DNA from: Nonomuraea jabiensis
Lineage (GTDB): Bacteria > Actinomycetota > Actinomycetes > Streptosporangiales > Streptosporangiaceae
Reading direction: 5' to 3'
DNA length: 64,000 nucleotides
NCBI RefSeq assembly: GCF_014204795.1
Contig: NZ_JACHMB010000001.1
Span: forward strand, 3,348,001 to 3,412,000
This document shows, piece after piece, positions 52,450-61,150 of the stretch; within the stretch, counting starts at the first letter, position 1, and each line of letters starts with the position of its first letter. The position numbers and the translations under genes are program-made. The notes under the pieces are model-generated. The model saw only the letters and a program-made list of their open reading frames with translations. It was not told where the DNA came from and did no database searches.

Positions 52450-54813
52450 ATGCCGCTCGATCTCACCGCGTTGCACGAGGCGGAGCTCCTGCGGGGCGCG
52501 CTGCGCGGGCCATGGCCGCCGGCCGTCCTCCGCGCTTGCCGCCGGGCGCTCCCGCGGCTTCTCGCTCTCCCCGGCCCCGAACGGCTCGAGTTCCTGCGCG
52601 CGACCGCCGCAGCCGAGGAGCCGGAGGCCCTGGCGGCCCTGGACGAGGCAGCGCGGGACACGCGGGCCCTGGCGGCACTGGACGCGGCAGCGCGGGCACG
52701 GGCTCAGGCGGCCCTCGACGCGGCAGCGCGGGACACATGGGCCCAGGCAGGACTGGACGCGGCTGGGCCGGACGCATCATGGGCCCTGGCGTGGGAGACC
52801 GGTGAGCGCCCCACGGCCTTCCACGTGTGCCCGGCCCGGCACGACGGACCGGTCCGGGCGGTGGCGGTGGGCGAGTTCGGGGGCCGTACGTTCGTGGCCA
52901 GCGGCGGCGACGACCACGTGGTACGGCTGCGCGACGCGTTCGACCAGTCAGGACCGGACCTGGAGGGCCTCACGGCGAGCGTCCGCGCCCTGGCGTTCGG
53001 CGTGGTGGACGGCCGCCCGGTGCTGGCCGGCGGCGATCACGACGGCACCATCCGTACGTGGGACCCGCTCACCGGAGCGCGCGGGTTCGCCCGCGAGACG
53101 GTCGCGGGCCACCCGTCCGCCCTGGCCTTCGTCACGGCCGAGGGCGGGCGGATGCTGCTCGCCGTGGCGATCGGGTACGACGACCACGAGATCCCGACCG
53201 CTGACGGACGCGTCGAACTGCTGGACCCCGTCACCGGCGAGCTCGTACGGGAGCTGCGTGCAGAGTGGGACGAAACGATGCTCGACCTCGCGGTGGCCAC
53301 GCTGGGCGAGCGCACGGTGCTGGCCGCTCTGAGCTACGACACGCTGTACGTGTGGGACCCGGCCACCGGCGAGCGGTTCGGAACCGCCGAGCTGAACGAT
53401 GTCTGGCCGGACCTGGAGAACGAAGGGTTCGCCCCGCCCCTGCTCGTGGGCGCGCGGAACGAGATCGGCGTGCTGGTCCGGATCGAACACCCACCCGACT
53501 ACACCGTGCAGAGCCGCGAGGCGATCTACCTCAAACTGGACAACCTCGGCGACCGGGCCCGCGGCCGCGGGTTCGACCGAGACCAGGGCCCGGTGGCCAT
53601 GACGACCCACGCCAGGCGGAACGTGATGCTCGTGGCGAACCACACCGACACCGGCCGGGCATGGGAACGGCCCGCGAAGGCCGTGATCACGTACGGGGGC
53701 GACGGGAAGGACGACGTCCACCTGGACGCCGACACCCGCCTGATCACGACAGCCGCGTTCGGGAGCCTGGAGGGCGGCCTCTGCCTGGCCACGGCCGGGC
53801 TCGACGGGACGGTGCAGCTCTGGGACGCGCAGACACCGCACCGGCACCGGCGGATCGGCTACGGCGGGTCGGGGCTGGCGCTGTTCACCACGGCGCAGGG
53901 CGCGCCCGCCCTGGCCGTCGGCACGCACAGTGACACGGTGCTCCTGGTGGACGCGGCGAGCGGAGAGAAGATCGGCTCGGTGGGCTGCCGCCAGAGCGGC
54001 CGCGGCCACGACTGCGACCTCTCGCCGTACGACCACTGCTGCCGAGGGCTCGCGGCCGGAAACGCCGCCGGCCAGCCGTACCTCGCCAGCAGCGGCTGCG
54101 CCGCCTACGGCACCATGCTGTGGCAGCCCCTGAGCAAGATCCGCGGGATCGCGCGGAAGGGCGACGCCACGAGCGGCCGGGTCACCTTCGGCACCGGCGG
54201 CCACTCCTCACCCACCGCCCTCGCCTTCGGCGAGGTCGACGGCCGCGTGCTGCTCGCGGCCGGAGCCGAGGTGTGGGACCCGGTCACGCAGGAGTGCGTG
54301 GCCAGGCTGCCCAGGTGGGGGTTCGCACTGAGCGAGAGCGCCTTCGGCCGCGCCGGGGACCACCAGCCGGCGCTGGCCACCCGGCGCGACAACCAGGTGG
54401 ATCTCTGGAACCCGCTGACCGGCCGCCACCTCCAGGTGCTCGACGTGGACGACACCGGTGAGGGCCTGGCCATGGGCCGCGTCGCCGGTCGCGACATGCT
54501 CGCCGTCGGCAGCGGCAGGTACGTGCACCTGTGGGACACCGCCGCCTGGGAACGCCGCGAGTGGATACCGCACACTTCGACCGTCACCTGCCTGAGCCTG
54601 GCCGAGCACGGGGACCGAGCCCTGCTGGTGACCGGGACCGAGGACGGCACGGTGACCCTCTGGGACGCCGCCTCCCAGCGCCGCCTCGCCGTCCTGGGCG
54701 CGTTCGCCCGCCCGGTCCGCGCCGTCGCCGCGACGACCGTGCGCGGGAGCCTGCACGTGTACGGCCAGTCCCGCTACGGCCGCGTCCTCGCCTGGCGAGT
54801 CGCCATTCCCTAG
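52450..54813 (+). CDS. WD40-repeat protein
   Basis: The 787-aa protein has an Ala-rich helical N-terminus (1-110) with short repeats of the type ALDAAARD, then two predicted beta-propellers. Blades such as HDGPVRAVAVGEFGGRTFVASGG, GGDHDGTIRTWDPLTG, GLDGTVQLWDAQTP and TGTEDGTVTLWDAAS are recognisable. No kinase, NTPase or protease domain is attached, unlike many actinobacterial WD40 proteins. It is likely a cytoplasmic scaffold. GGGAGGAG upstream of the ATG fixes the start. Its end overlaps the convergent LRR gene. Confidence 0.82.
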   Translation: MPLDLTALHEAELLRGALRGPWPPAVLRACRRALPRLLALPGPERLEFLRATAAAEEPEALAALDEAARDTRALAALDAAARARAQAALDAAARDTWAQAGLDAAGPDASWALAWETGERPTAFHVCPARHDGPVRAVAVGEFGGRTFVASGGDDHVVRLRDAFDQSGPDLEGLTASVRALAFGVVDGRPVLAGGDHDGTIRTWDPLTGARGFARETVAGHPSALAFVTAEGGRMLLAVAIGYDDHEIPTADGRVELLDPVTGELVRELRAEWDETMLDLAVATLGERTVLAALSYDTLYVWDPATGERFGTAELNDVWPDLENEGFAPPLLVGARNEIGVLVRIEHPPDYTVQSREAIYLKLDNLGDRARGRGFDRDQGPVAMTTHARRNVMLVANHTDTGRAWERPAKAVITYGGDGKDDVHLDADTRLITTAAFGSLEGGLCLATAGLDGTVQLWDAQTPHRHRRIGYGGSGLALFTTAQGAPALAVGTHSDTVLLVDAASGEKIGSVGCRQSGRGHDCDLSPYDHCCRGLAAGNAAGQPYLASSGCAAYGTMLWQPLSKIRGIARKGDATSGRVTFGTGGHSSPTALAFGEVDGRVLLAAGAEVWDPVTQECVARLPRWGFALSESAFGRAGDHQPALATRRDNQVDLWNPLTGRHLQVLDVDDTGEGLAMGRVAGRDMLAVGSGRYVHLWDTAAWERREWIPHTSTVTCLSLAEHGDRALLVTGTEDGTVTLWDAASQRRLAVLGAFARPVRAVAATTVRGSLHVYGQSRYGRVLAWRVAIP

Positions 54814-55106
54814 TCCTCCTCGACCAGGTACATCGCCCATTCCGGAACCTCATCCAGGTTGTTGCCGGAGACGTCCAGCTCCTCCAGCGAACTCAGGCCC
54901 GCCAGGCTTGCGTAAGGAACTGAGCTCTCCCAGCCAATCGGGACTTCCACGATCAGGTTGAAGCGTAAGCGCAGCTGAGTGATGCCGGTCAGCTCCCTCA
55001 CGGACTCCGGAACCCGTTCCAGCCTGAGACCTGCGAGGTCCAACACGTCGGCGTTCTCCGTCAGCGCCTGGGCGATGCGCCGCTCGACCGTCGAATCCAG
55101 CGACAT
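54810..55106 (-). CDS. Small leucine-rich-repeat protein
   Basis: The 98-aa protein carries about three LRR-type segments (ADVLDLAGLRLERVPESV, ITQLRLRFNLIVEVP, LEELDVSGNNLDEVPEW), the variant common in bacterial LRR proteins. The rest is a short helical cap. ATG 55106 has AAAGGAG upstream. Function is unknown; such fragments often derive from larger recognition proteins. Confidence 0.65.
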   Translation of the reverse strand: MSLDSTVERRIAQALTENADVLDLAGLRLERVPESVRELTGITQLRLRFNLIVEVPIGWESSVPYASLAGLSSLEELDVSGNNLDEVPEWAMYLVEED

Positions 55107-55137
55107 AAGTGCGACGCTCCTTTGGCGGGATTCGTTC

Positions 55138-55611
55138 TCACCAGTAGACCAGGGTGGCATCGATCTTGCTCTGGTCCTGGCCGGTCAGAAGGACGTACAT
55201 CACTCGCCCGTCGACGGACTTCATGGCCCCGGCGAAGCAGCCCCAGCCCTCGCACGCCTGATCACCGGGAGGAACCTCGGACCATCCTGCCGCGTAAAAG
55301 CCTTTGAGGGCTTCTTTCTTGGTGTCGGTGAATACGTCGAGGTCGACTGACCCACCATCTGCGGAGTCGCACGAATCAGACTCGTATATGTTGCTGACGC
55401 TGTCCCTCGGAAAGAGGTCGCGGGTGGCTCTCAGTAAGGCTTCGTTATCCTTCTTCGCCGCGGCGACGCACTGTTCCTGCGATTTGGCTCCTTTCTCTGC
55501 AATTCTGTCCACGGCCAAGTTGAAGAGCAGCAGCACCGCGCCCGAAGCGACGGTGGCTGCGGCAAGCGCCAGGAGAGAGCCATACACTGCGCGTCGAACC
55601 GTGCCGCTCAT
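55138..55611 (-). CDS. Membrane-anchored protein with conserved cysteines
   Basis: The 157-aa protein has one N-terminal membrane helix (about 8-32, GSLLALAAATVASGAVLLLF) and an extracytoplasmic domain with several Cys (EQCVAAA, SDSCDSADG, QACEGWGC), suggesting disulfides. No family was recognised. The start is uncertain between ATG 55611 and a TTG at 55626, neither with a strong ribosome site. Confidence 0.55.
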   Translation of the reverse strand: MSGTVRRAVYGSLLALAAATVASGAVLLLFNLAVDRIAEKGAKSQEQCVAAAKKDNEALLRATRDLFPRDSVSNIYESDSCDSADGGSVDLDVFTDTKKEALKGFYAAGWSEVPPGDQACEGWGCFAGAMKSVDGRVMYVLLTGQDQSKIDATLVYW

Positions 55612-55709
55612 CTTGATGCTCAAGAAAGCATTCCCTCTCTCCGGCGAGGCCGTGCTCAAGCGTCTCTGTGACAGTCTGGACCACTCGTACCTTCGATGAG
55701 GGGGATTCG

Positions 55710-56240
55710 GTGGGCACATGGGCCGCTTACCTCGCATGCCAAGCATCGAGCGACGCAGAAAAGCTCCTTCCTGCTGGTGATACCTGGGGTCCGGATCGAT
55801 GGGAGGAAGCAGTCGCCCCAGGATGGTCGGTCGCCGAGACGGAGATTCTGGCGGTTGCGGATCCTGAAGCCGTTTTGGCGCAGACGCGCGGGCACGCGCT
55901 GTTGGCCTTTGTACTGGACAGCGACTTTGCGCATGTGATGGGGGCGGTCGATGGCGATACTCGCTGGGAGCTGTATCTCAATGAGCACCATGCCGAGGCG
56001 TACGACTACCCACTGCCCGAAGTCACCTATGCCCAGAACGCCGACCTCCACCGGCAAATAGCTGACTGGATCAAGGCCGCTACCGGCAACATCGTGTCAC
56101 CGGAGCAAGTCCGCAAGGTCGTCTCCACTCGTCGTGTCTTTGCCGATGACGCCCTGCGCTCTCTGCTGTACGTCTTCGGCATTGTCACCGAGCACCTGTC
56201 GTTCGGCGACGACCTGCCCCACGTCGTCAGAAGCTGCTGA
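55710..56240 (+). CDS. Uncharacterised soluble protein
   Basis: The 176-aa protein is acidic and aromatic-rich with no recognisable domain. GTG 55710 is chosen because GAGGGGG lies five bases upstream; the frame is open from a GTG at 55668. The base composition here is lower in GC than the neighbouring housekeeping genes, which with the orphan content hints at acquisition. Immunity-like proteins can look like this, but there is no toxin next to it. Confidence 0.5.
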   Translation: MGTWAAYLACQASSDAEKLLPAGDTWGPDRWEEAVAPGWSVAETEILAVADPEAVLAQTRGHALLAFVLDSDFAHVMGAVDGDTRWELYLNEHHAEAYDYPLPEVTYAQNADLHRQIADWIKAATGNIVSPEQVRKVVSTRRVFADDALRSLLYVFGIVTEHLSFGDDLPHVVRSC

Positions 56241-56412
56241 GCCGCCAGATCGTGGGCGCAAGCAGCACCAGCACCTGCCATAGCCCCCAACCCGCGTCGG
56301 CCCCGACCACTGGCGCGTGCCACTCCAGGACCAGCAGTGGCATAGCGATGGCGAACACGCCGTCACTCAACCCGGCCAGCCTGCCCGCGCTGCCGCCGGA
56401 GAAGCGGGAGGA
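56227..56412 (-). pseudogene. Fragment of a TMEM175-type potassium channel gene
   Basis: Directly after the stop of the truncated SDR the same frame encodes GRLAGLSDGVFAIAMPLLVLEW, matching the RLEAFSDGVFAIAITLLVLE signature of TMEM175/DUF1211 channels. The frame ends after about 60 residues, one or two helices, where the family needs about six. There is no ATG, so it is a relic. Confidence 0.6.
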
Positions 56413-56421
56413 AGGCGGGCA

Positions 56422-57045
56422 TCAGGTGGGCTGGCCGGTGGGGCGTACGACGACCGTGTTCACGTCCACGCCTTCGGGCTGGGCCAGCGCCCAGGCGATG
56501 GCGTCGGCGATGTTTTCCGCGCTGAGCAGCGGCCCGGCGGGGCGGCCGTCCGGCCAGAACGAGGTGTCCACCCGGCCAGGCGCGATCAGCGTCACGCCTA
56601 CGCCGTCACCGGTCACGAGCATGCGGGTGTTCTCGGCGAGCGCGGTCACCGCCCACTTCGTCACCGAGTACATGTTGCCCGGCGAGTGGATGAACCCGGC
56701 GACGCTGCCGACCAGCACGATCCGGCCGCGGGTCTCGCGCAGCGCGGGCAACGCGGCCTTCACGAGCAGGGCGGGGCCGAGCACGTTGGTGAGGACCATG
56801 TCCCGCAGCCGGTCCGGCTCGGTCTCGGTGAGCGGGCCGTGGGTGGAGAAGCCGGCGTTGGCGACAACGTGGTCGAGCCTGCCGTACTCCTTGACGGTCG
56901 CCGTCACGGCATCCTGTACGGCGTCATAGTCGGTGGCGTCTCCGGGCAGGCGTAACACGCCAGGCACCTGGGCGAGCCTGGCCTCGTCGCGACCGGTCAC
57001 GGCAACCACCCAAGAATGCCTCCACCGACACAGACCCCCTCCTGG
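56422..57045 (-). pseudogene. 5'-truncated SDR oxidoreductase
   Basis: The frame carries the middle and end of a classical SDR: NAGFST, a catalytic Ser in VLVGSVAGF, YSVTK and APGRVDTSFW. The N-terminal TGxxxGIG nucleotide-binding motif is missing; only a corrupted PGGGLCRWRHSWVVAVTGR remains, directly after the stop codon of the upstream gene. Starting at the GTG near 57009 would give a protein unable to bind NAD(P) in the usual way. It is probably dead, although still open for 195 codons. Confidence 0.65.
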
Positions 57046-57843
57046 CTAACGTGACGGCAGGTCCGCCAGGGCAGGCTGGGACATCGTGCGTCGCTCTGCC
57101 GGGAAGAGCCGGTAGATCGTGTCACGGAGCGCCTCGTCCCGTACGGAGACGAGGAACTCCTCGGGCGTGCTCCCGCACAGCCGGCGCAGCTCAGGCGACT
57201 CGTCCAGGAGGCACTGGATCAGCGCCCGCTGATCCGCGAGCCGCCGGGCCTCGCCGGCCTCGTCCACCAGACACCCATGCCTGCCGACATAGACGAAGCA
57301 GGACGGGAGCGGGCCTCCGGAGTCGAGCGTCACGGGATGGCGCTCGGCGGGCAGGCGGCGACGCCAGTAGTTCGGCTCGGTGAGGTCGAGCACGGCCAGC
57401 TCGCGCTCGTCGAGCCAGAGCACGAAGAGCCGCGACGTCTCGCCCGGGGCCTCCACTGGCACGGCCGGCACGTAGCCCCACCGGTTGACGTGTGCGGAGA
57501 CGCCCGGCGCGAGGCCGTCCACATCGGCGAGCGTCATGGGGATGACCGGCGGGATCCCGCGGCCGGCGAACTTGCGGCGCAGCTGACCGGGCGAGGCATT
57601 GGAGCCCACGGCGACGACGGGATGGCGCTCCGACATCGGGGAGCGGCCGAGCCGCGCCAGGAGTTCGCCGAGCGTCTCGTCTCCGGCCTGCCAGTCGTCC
57701 GCCGGGGCGGACTCCTCTAAGCGCAACTGCAGGTACGCGCCGTCCATCAGCACGCCGGAGGTGGCAGGGGTGCGTCCCGGGTAGGTCAGCGGTTGCGTCA
57801 TGGGGTCGCCGTGGAAAAGGTCCACGGCCTCGGCCATGGTCAT
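57046..57843 (-). CDS. Gamma-glutamylcyclotransferase-like protein
   Basis: The 265-aa protein contains a segment VVAVGSNASPGQLRRKF followed by LFVLWLDERELAVLDLTEPNYWRRRL, reminiscent of the GGCT/BtrG fold, where the YGSN loop forms the active site. The usual catalytic Glu could be one of those in the ELAVLDLTEPN region, but the assignment is tentative. It is coupled to the GntR gene by an ATGA overlap. Confidence 0.55.
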   Translation of the reverse strand: MTMAEAVDLFHGDPMTQPLTYPGRTPATSGVLMDGAYLQLRLEESAPADDWQAGDETLGELLARLGRSPMSERHPVVAVGSNASPGQLRRKFAGRGIPPVIPMTLADVDGLAPGVSAHVNRWGYVPAVPVEAPGETSRLFVLWLDERELAVLDLTEPNYWRRRLPAERHPVTLDSGGPLPSCFVYVGRHGCLVDEAGEARRLADQRALIQCLLDESPELRRLCGSTPEEFLVSVRDEALRDTIYRLFPAERRTMSQPALADLPSR

Positions 57844-58601
57844 GAAGCATCGAGCTCGTACACGAGCGTGTGCCGGTCTCCCGGTGCGACCGTGACCATC
57901 ACGCGTACCGGCCTGCCCTCGGCGTCATAGCCGGTACGCATGTGCTCGGCCACCGGCGTGCCCGCAGGCAGCCCCAGCCGGGCGGACTCGTCCCTGGTGG
58001 GCATCCGGACCTGGATCTCGTCCACCAGCCGCTGCTGAGGGTGACCGATGGACGCGAGCAGGCCGCCGGGGGCGCTCACGTTCTTCGGCTGCATCAGCGC
58101 CGTCCCCCTGGCCAGATCCTCCGGGAAGTAGCTCTCGGCCAGCTGGAAGGGAACGTCGTCCACGTACCGCACCCTGCGCCGGACCACCACGATGTCCTGC
58201 TCGGCGTCGAGCCTGAGGCGTTCGGCCACCACCTTCGGCGGGATCTCCAGGCCGACGCTCACTTCCTGCAGGGGGACGCGGCCCTGGTCCTGGACCTCGG
58301 CCGCCCACGCGTCCGCGTCGGCACTGTGGCTTCCCCGGTGCTCGAAGTGGGAGAGGTGCCAGCGCAGGCGCGCCTGCGAGCGCACGGTACGGCCGCGGCC
58401 CCGCCCACTGCTGAGCAGCCCCTCGTTGGTGAGCTGCTGCAACGCCTGCCGCACCGTCTGGCGCGACACGCCATGTCTGTCTGCCAATTCCTGCTCTGGC
58501 GGCACCGTGTCCCCTGGTGCCAGTTCGCCTCGCGCTATCGACGTGCGCAGGGTGTCCGCGACGCGTTCGTACAACGCGCGGGGGTCGGATCCGGCCGGCA
58601 C
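57840..58601 (-). CDS. GntR-family (HutC-type) regulator
   Basis: The 253-aa protein has an N-terminal winged helix (LYERVADTLRTSIARGELAPGDTVPPEQEL, SRQTVRQALQQL) and a UTRA effector domain (about 95-245, ending VRVMVTVAPGDRHTLVYEL). It starts at GTG 58601 with AAGGAG upstream and probably controls itself and the coupled downstream gene through the palindrome at 58621-58644. Confidence 0.86.
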   Translation of the reverse strand: MPAGSDPRALYERVADTLRTSIARGELAPGDTVPPEQELADRHGVSRQTVRQALQQLTNEGLLSSGRGRGRTVRSQARLRWHLSHFEHRGSHSADADAWAAEVQDQGRVPLQEVSVGLEIPPKVVAERLRLDAEQDIVVVRRRVRYVDDVPFQLAESYFPEDLARGTALMQPKNVSAPGGLLASIGHPQQRLVDEIQVRMPTRDESARLGLPAGTPVAEHMRTGYDAEGRPVRVMVTVAPGDRHTLVYELDAS

Positions 58602-58620
58602 TTGAGTTCTCCTTGGACGA

Positions 58621-58644
58621 CTTGTACGTACTCACCGTACCAAG
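58621..58644. promoter_or_regulatory. Candidate GntR operator
   Basis: CTTGTACG and CGTACCAAG form an imperfect inverted repeat (one extra base) 20 bases upstream of the GntR start. The gtac core is frequent in sites of actinobacterial GntR regulators. Confidence 0.5.
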
Positions 58645-58676
58645 AGACCCTATGGTGACCGCAAAATCACAGATTG

Positions 58677-59507
58677 TTAGGAAGACGAATCGAGCCAGGC
58701 GACGATGCTCCGCACGTACCCCTCGACGTTCGTCAGCGGACGTCCGTCGAGGATCCCGACGAGATGCCCGACCCCGAACGGCGCGTCATAGGCGCGGGCG
58801 CGCCGGTAGGTCTCGGGATCCACGGCCAGCCTGACGGTCTCCCAGCCGTGCCAGGCCATCAGGGCCGCGTCGACGGCGGGGTCGAACAGGTGGGCTTGAT
58901 CCCAGTCGAGGACGCCGATCAACCTGCCGTCCCGGCCCCAGTGCACGTTGGCGCCGCCCAGGTCGCCGTGGACCAGCGCATCCGGTACGGCTTCCAGAGC
59001 CGCCGCCGCCTCCAGACGCCTGCGGCACTCGTCTCGCCACCTGTCCGGCAGGCGCGGCACCACCTGCTCGGCCAGAACCTCGGCCCAGCCCTTCTCCCTG
59101 GGGGCGTTGAGCAGTTGCCTCAGGCGCGGCGTGACGGGAACCTCGCGCACGGCGCGCAGCAACGCTCCGATCTGATCCGGGTCGCCCTGCCCCTCGGGCT
59201 GCTCCTCCCCGTCGATCCACGAAACGGCGACCGCCGCGCGCTGACCGAACCGGGTCACGGGGGTGAGCGGCTCCGGCACCGCGAAGGGCAGCCCGGCCTC
59301 GGCGATCTCCCGCAACACCGCCATGCGGCGCGGCATCTCCTCCGCCGACGACGGCCGCTTGCTCACCCGTACGGCCGCGGTTCCGGGGATGAGGACGACG
59401 TGATGGAGATTGCCCTCGGTGACCCGGGCGGCGTCAAGGGGGTGGCCGGGGAGGAGGGCGTCGGCGATCTCCAGCAGTTCGGCGGCGGTGATGGGGGTTT
59501 CGGTCAT
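58677..59507 (-). CDS. Aminoglycoside-phosphotransferase-fold kinase
   Basis: The 276-aa protein has the APH signature DALVHGDLGGANVHWG (catalytic Asp and metal-binding Asn) and IGVLDWDQAHLFDP (DFG-equivalent Asp). Small-molecule kinases of this fold include antibiotic-modifying enzymes and many of unknown substrate. ATG 59507 is chosen; an ATG at 59525 would add six residues. It lies just downstream of the tRNA-Pro terminator. Confidence 0.8.
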   Translation of the reverse strand: MTETPITAAELLEIADALLPGHPLDAARVTEGNLHHVVLIPGTAAVRVSKRPSSAEEMPRRMAVLREIAEAGLPFAVPEPLTPVTRFGQRAAVAVSWIDGEEQPEGQGDPDQIGALLRAVREVPVTPRLRQLLNAPREKGWAEVLAEQVVPRLPDRWRDECRRRLEAAAALEAVPDALVHGDLGGANVHWGRDGRLIGVLDWDQAHLFDPAVDAALMAWHGWETVRLAVDPETYRRARAYDAPFGVGHLVGILDGRPLTNVEGYVRSIVAWLDSSS

Positions 59508-59553
59508 GACTTCACCAACATCCATGTCGCGGCGAGGCCGTCCGGGGAAACGA

Positions 59554-59587
59554 AGAAGGCCGCTTCCGATTTCGGAAGCGGCCTTCT
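59554..59587 (-). terminator. Strong terminator of tRNA-Pro
   Basis: A perfect 16-bp inverted repeat with a two-base centre (agaaggccgcttccga / tcggaagcggccttct) is followed on the minus strand by a T-rich stretch (cttcgtttcc). It lies eight bases after the tRNA. Confidence 0.85.
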
Positions 59588-59594
59588 ACCTGGG

Positions 59595-59668
59595 TCGGGG
59601 TGGCGGGATTTGAACCCACGACCTCTTCGTCCCGAACGAAGCGCGCTGCCAAGCTGCGCTACACCCCG
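59595..59668 (-). tRNA. tRNA-Pro (anticodon CGG)
   Basis: The 74-nt minus-strand sequence folds as a standard cloverleaf. The acceptor stem CGGGGTG/CACCCCG, anticodon stem-loop CTTCG-TTCGGGA-CGAAG with anticodon CGG, and T-loop GTTCAAATC are all present. Discriminator A follows. The 3' CCA is not encoded (CCC is found), so it must be added after transcription. It reads CCG codons. Confidence 0.95.
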
Positions 59669-59732
59669 GTGCACGCCCGTCTTGCGCGTGCTTGGAAAAG
59701 TCTAGCGGACTCCCAAGGTACTTGTGACCGTG

Positions 59733-60626
59733 TCAACGGCGAGGAACGAGAGTAAGCAGTGACGCCTCCGGGAAGCAGGCGAAGCGGGCGGGGGCGTAAG
59801 GGGAGGTGCCCAGGCCGGCCGAGACGTGGAGCCAGGCGTTGTCGTGGCGGCTCAGGCCCTTGACGCGGGCCCGGTCGATGCCGCAGTTGGTCACCAGGGC
59901 GCCGTAGAACGGGATGCAGAGCTGGCCGCCGTGGGTGTGGCCGGCCAGCAGGAACTGGTAGCCGTCCGCGGCGAAGCGGGTCATGTTGCGGGGCTCGGGG
60001 GAGTGCATGACGCCCAGCCGGAGGTCGGCGTCGGCGGGGGCCGGGCCGGCGACGAGGTCGTAGCGGTCGCGGTTGATGTGGGAGTCGTGGATGCCCGCCA
60101 CCGCCACGTCGAGGTCGCCCACCTTGATGCGGGCCGTGGTGTTGTTCATGTCGAGCCAGCCCTCGGCCGCCATGCCGGCCCCCAGTTCCTCCCAGGGCAG
60201 GGAGGGCACGTGCTGGCGGCGGTCGTTCTTGGAGGTGCGCCAGAGGTAGCGGGCCGGGTTTTTGGGCTTGGGCGCGTACAGGTCGTTGGAACCGTAGACA
60301 AACAGGCCCGGACGGGACAGCAGGGGCTCCAGGGCGTGCAGGAGCGAGGGGACGGCGTCCGGGTGCGCGATCGAGTCGCCGGTGTTGACCACCAGGTCCG
60401 GCTTCAGCGGGCCCAGGGAGCGGACCCAGTTGATCAGCATGGTGCGGCGCGGCGTCAGGTGCAGGTCGGAGAGGTGGAGAATGCGTACGGGACGCTGACC
60501 GCGCTCCAGCACCGGCACGTCGAAGCGGCGCAGGCGGAACCAGTTGCGCTCCACCACAGAGGCGTAACCCAGCCCGGCCAGGCCGAGACCGAGCATGGAC
60601 AATGGCACTGCGACGGCTTTCCTCAC
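59733..60626 (-). CDS. Membrane-anchored metallophosphoesterase
   Basis: The 297-aa protein has an N-terminal membrane helix (about 4-24) and a calcineurin-type phosphoesterase domain. The metal motifs are ILHLSDLHL, VVNTGDSI, the GSND variant of the GNH motif, AGIHD and LAGHTHGGQ. The His of GNH[DE] is replaced by Asp (YGSNDLY). The YaeI-type family cleaves phosphodiesters, sometimes of lipids. The gene starts with GTG and lies between tRNA-Pro and the divergent GatB/YqeY gene, the conserved wblA neighbourhood. Confidence 0.85.
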   Translation of the reverse strand: MRKAVAVPLSMLGLGLAGLGYASVVERNWFRLRRFDVPVLERGQRPVRILHLSDLHLTPRRTMLINWVRSLGPLKPDLVVNTGDSIAHPDAVPSLLHALEPLLSRPGLFVYGSNDLYAPKPKNPARYLWRTSKNDRRQHVPSLPWEELGAGMAAEGWLDMNNTTARIKVGDLDVAVAGIHDSHINRDRYDLVAGPAPADADLRLGVMHSPEPRNMTRFAADGYQFLLAGHTHGGQLCIPFYGALVTNCGIDRARVKGLSRHDNAWLHVSAGLGTSPYAPARFACFPEASLLTLVPRR

Positions 60627-60694
60627 CTATTCATGATGCCCGACATCGGGCGCGCGGCGTCCGGACAGTCCGCGCAGACGGCAAGATGGAGCGC

Positions 60695-61150
60695 ATGAGC
60701 GCATTGAAGGACAAGCTGAAGGCCGATCTGACGGCCTCGCTTAAGAGCCGGGACGAGGTACGTCTCCGGACGATTCGGATGGCACTGGCCGCGGTGAACG
60801 TCGAGGAGGTCTCCGGCAAGCAGGCCAGGGAGCTGACCGACGACGAGGTCATCAAGGTGCTGACCAAGGAGGCCAAGAAGCGCAAGGAGGCCGCCGAGGC
60901 GTTCGGTAACGCGGGGCGGGCCGAGCAGGCGCAGGCCGAGCTGGACGAGCAGGCGGTGCTGGAGGAGTACCTGCCGGCGCAGCTCAGCGACGAGGAGCTG
61001 GGCGCCCTCGTCGACGCGGCCATCGCGGAGACGGGCGCCGCCGGGCCGCAGGCCATGGGGCAGGTCATGAAGGCGGTCAATCCGAAGGTCGCCGGGCGGG
61101 CGGAGGGTGGCCGCGTGGCCGCCGCCGTCCGCGCCCGACTGGCGGGTTAG
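60695..61150 (+). CDS. GatB/YqeY-domain protein
   Basis: The 151-aa protein matches the YqeY family, homologous to the C-terminal tRNA-binding tail of GatB. It has SALKDKLKADLTASLKSRD, VIKVLTKEAKKRKEAAEAF, VLEEYLPAQLSDEEL and MGQVMKAVNPKVAGRAEG. The role is probably tRNA-linked but not defined. ATG 60695 has GGAG just upstream. Confidence 0.9.
   Translation: MSALKDKLKADLTASLKSRDEVRLRTIRMALAAVNVEEVSGKQARELTDDEVIKVLTKEAKKRKEAAEAFGNAGRAEQAQAELDEQAVLEEYLPAQLSDEELGALVDAAIAETGAAGPQAMGQVMKAVNPKVAGRAEGGRVAAAVRARLAG

Noticed and set aside
52450..56240. Toxin-immunity or defence system
   Set aside because: No nuclease, deaminase, ADP-ribosyltransferase, NTPase or secretion tag is visible in any of the genes.
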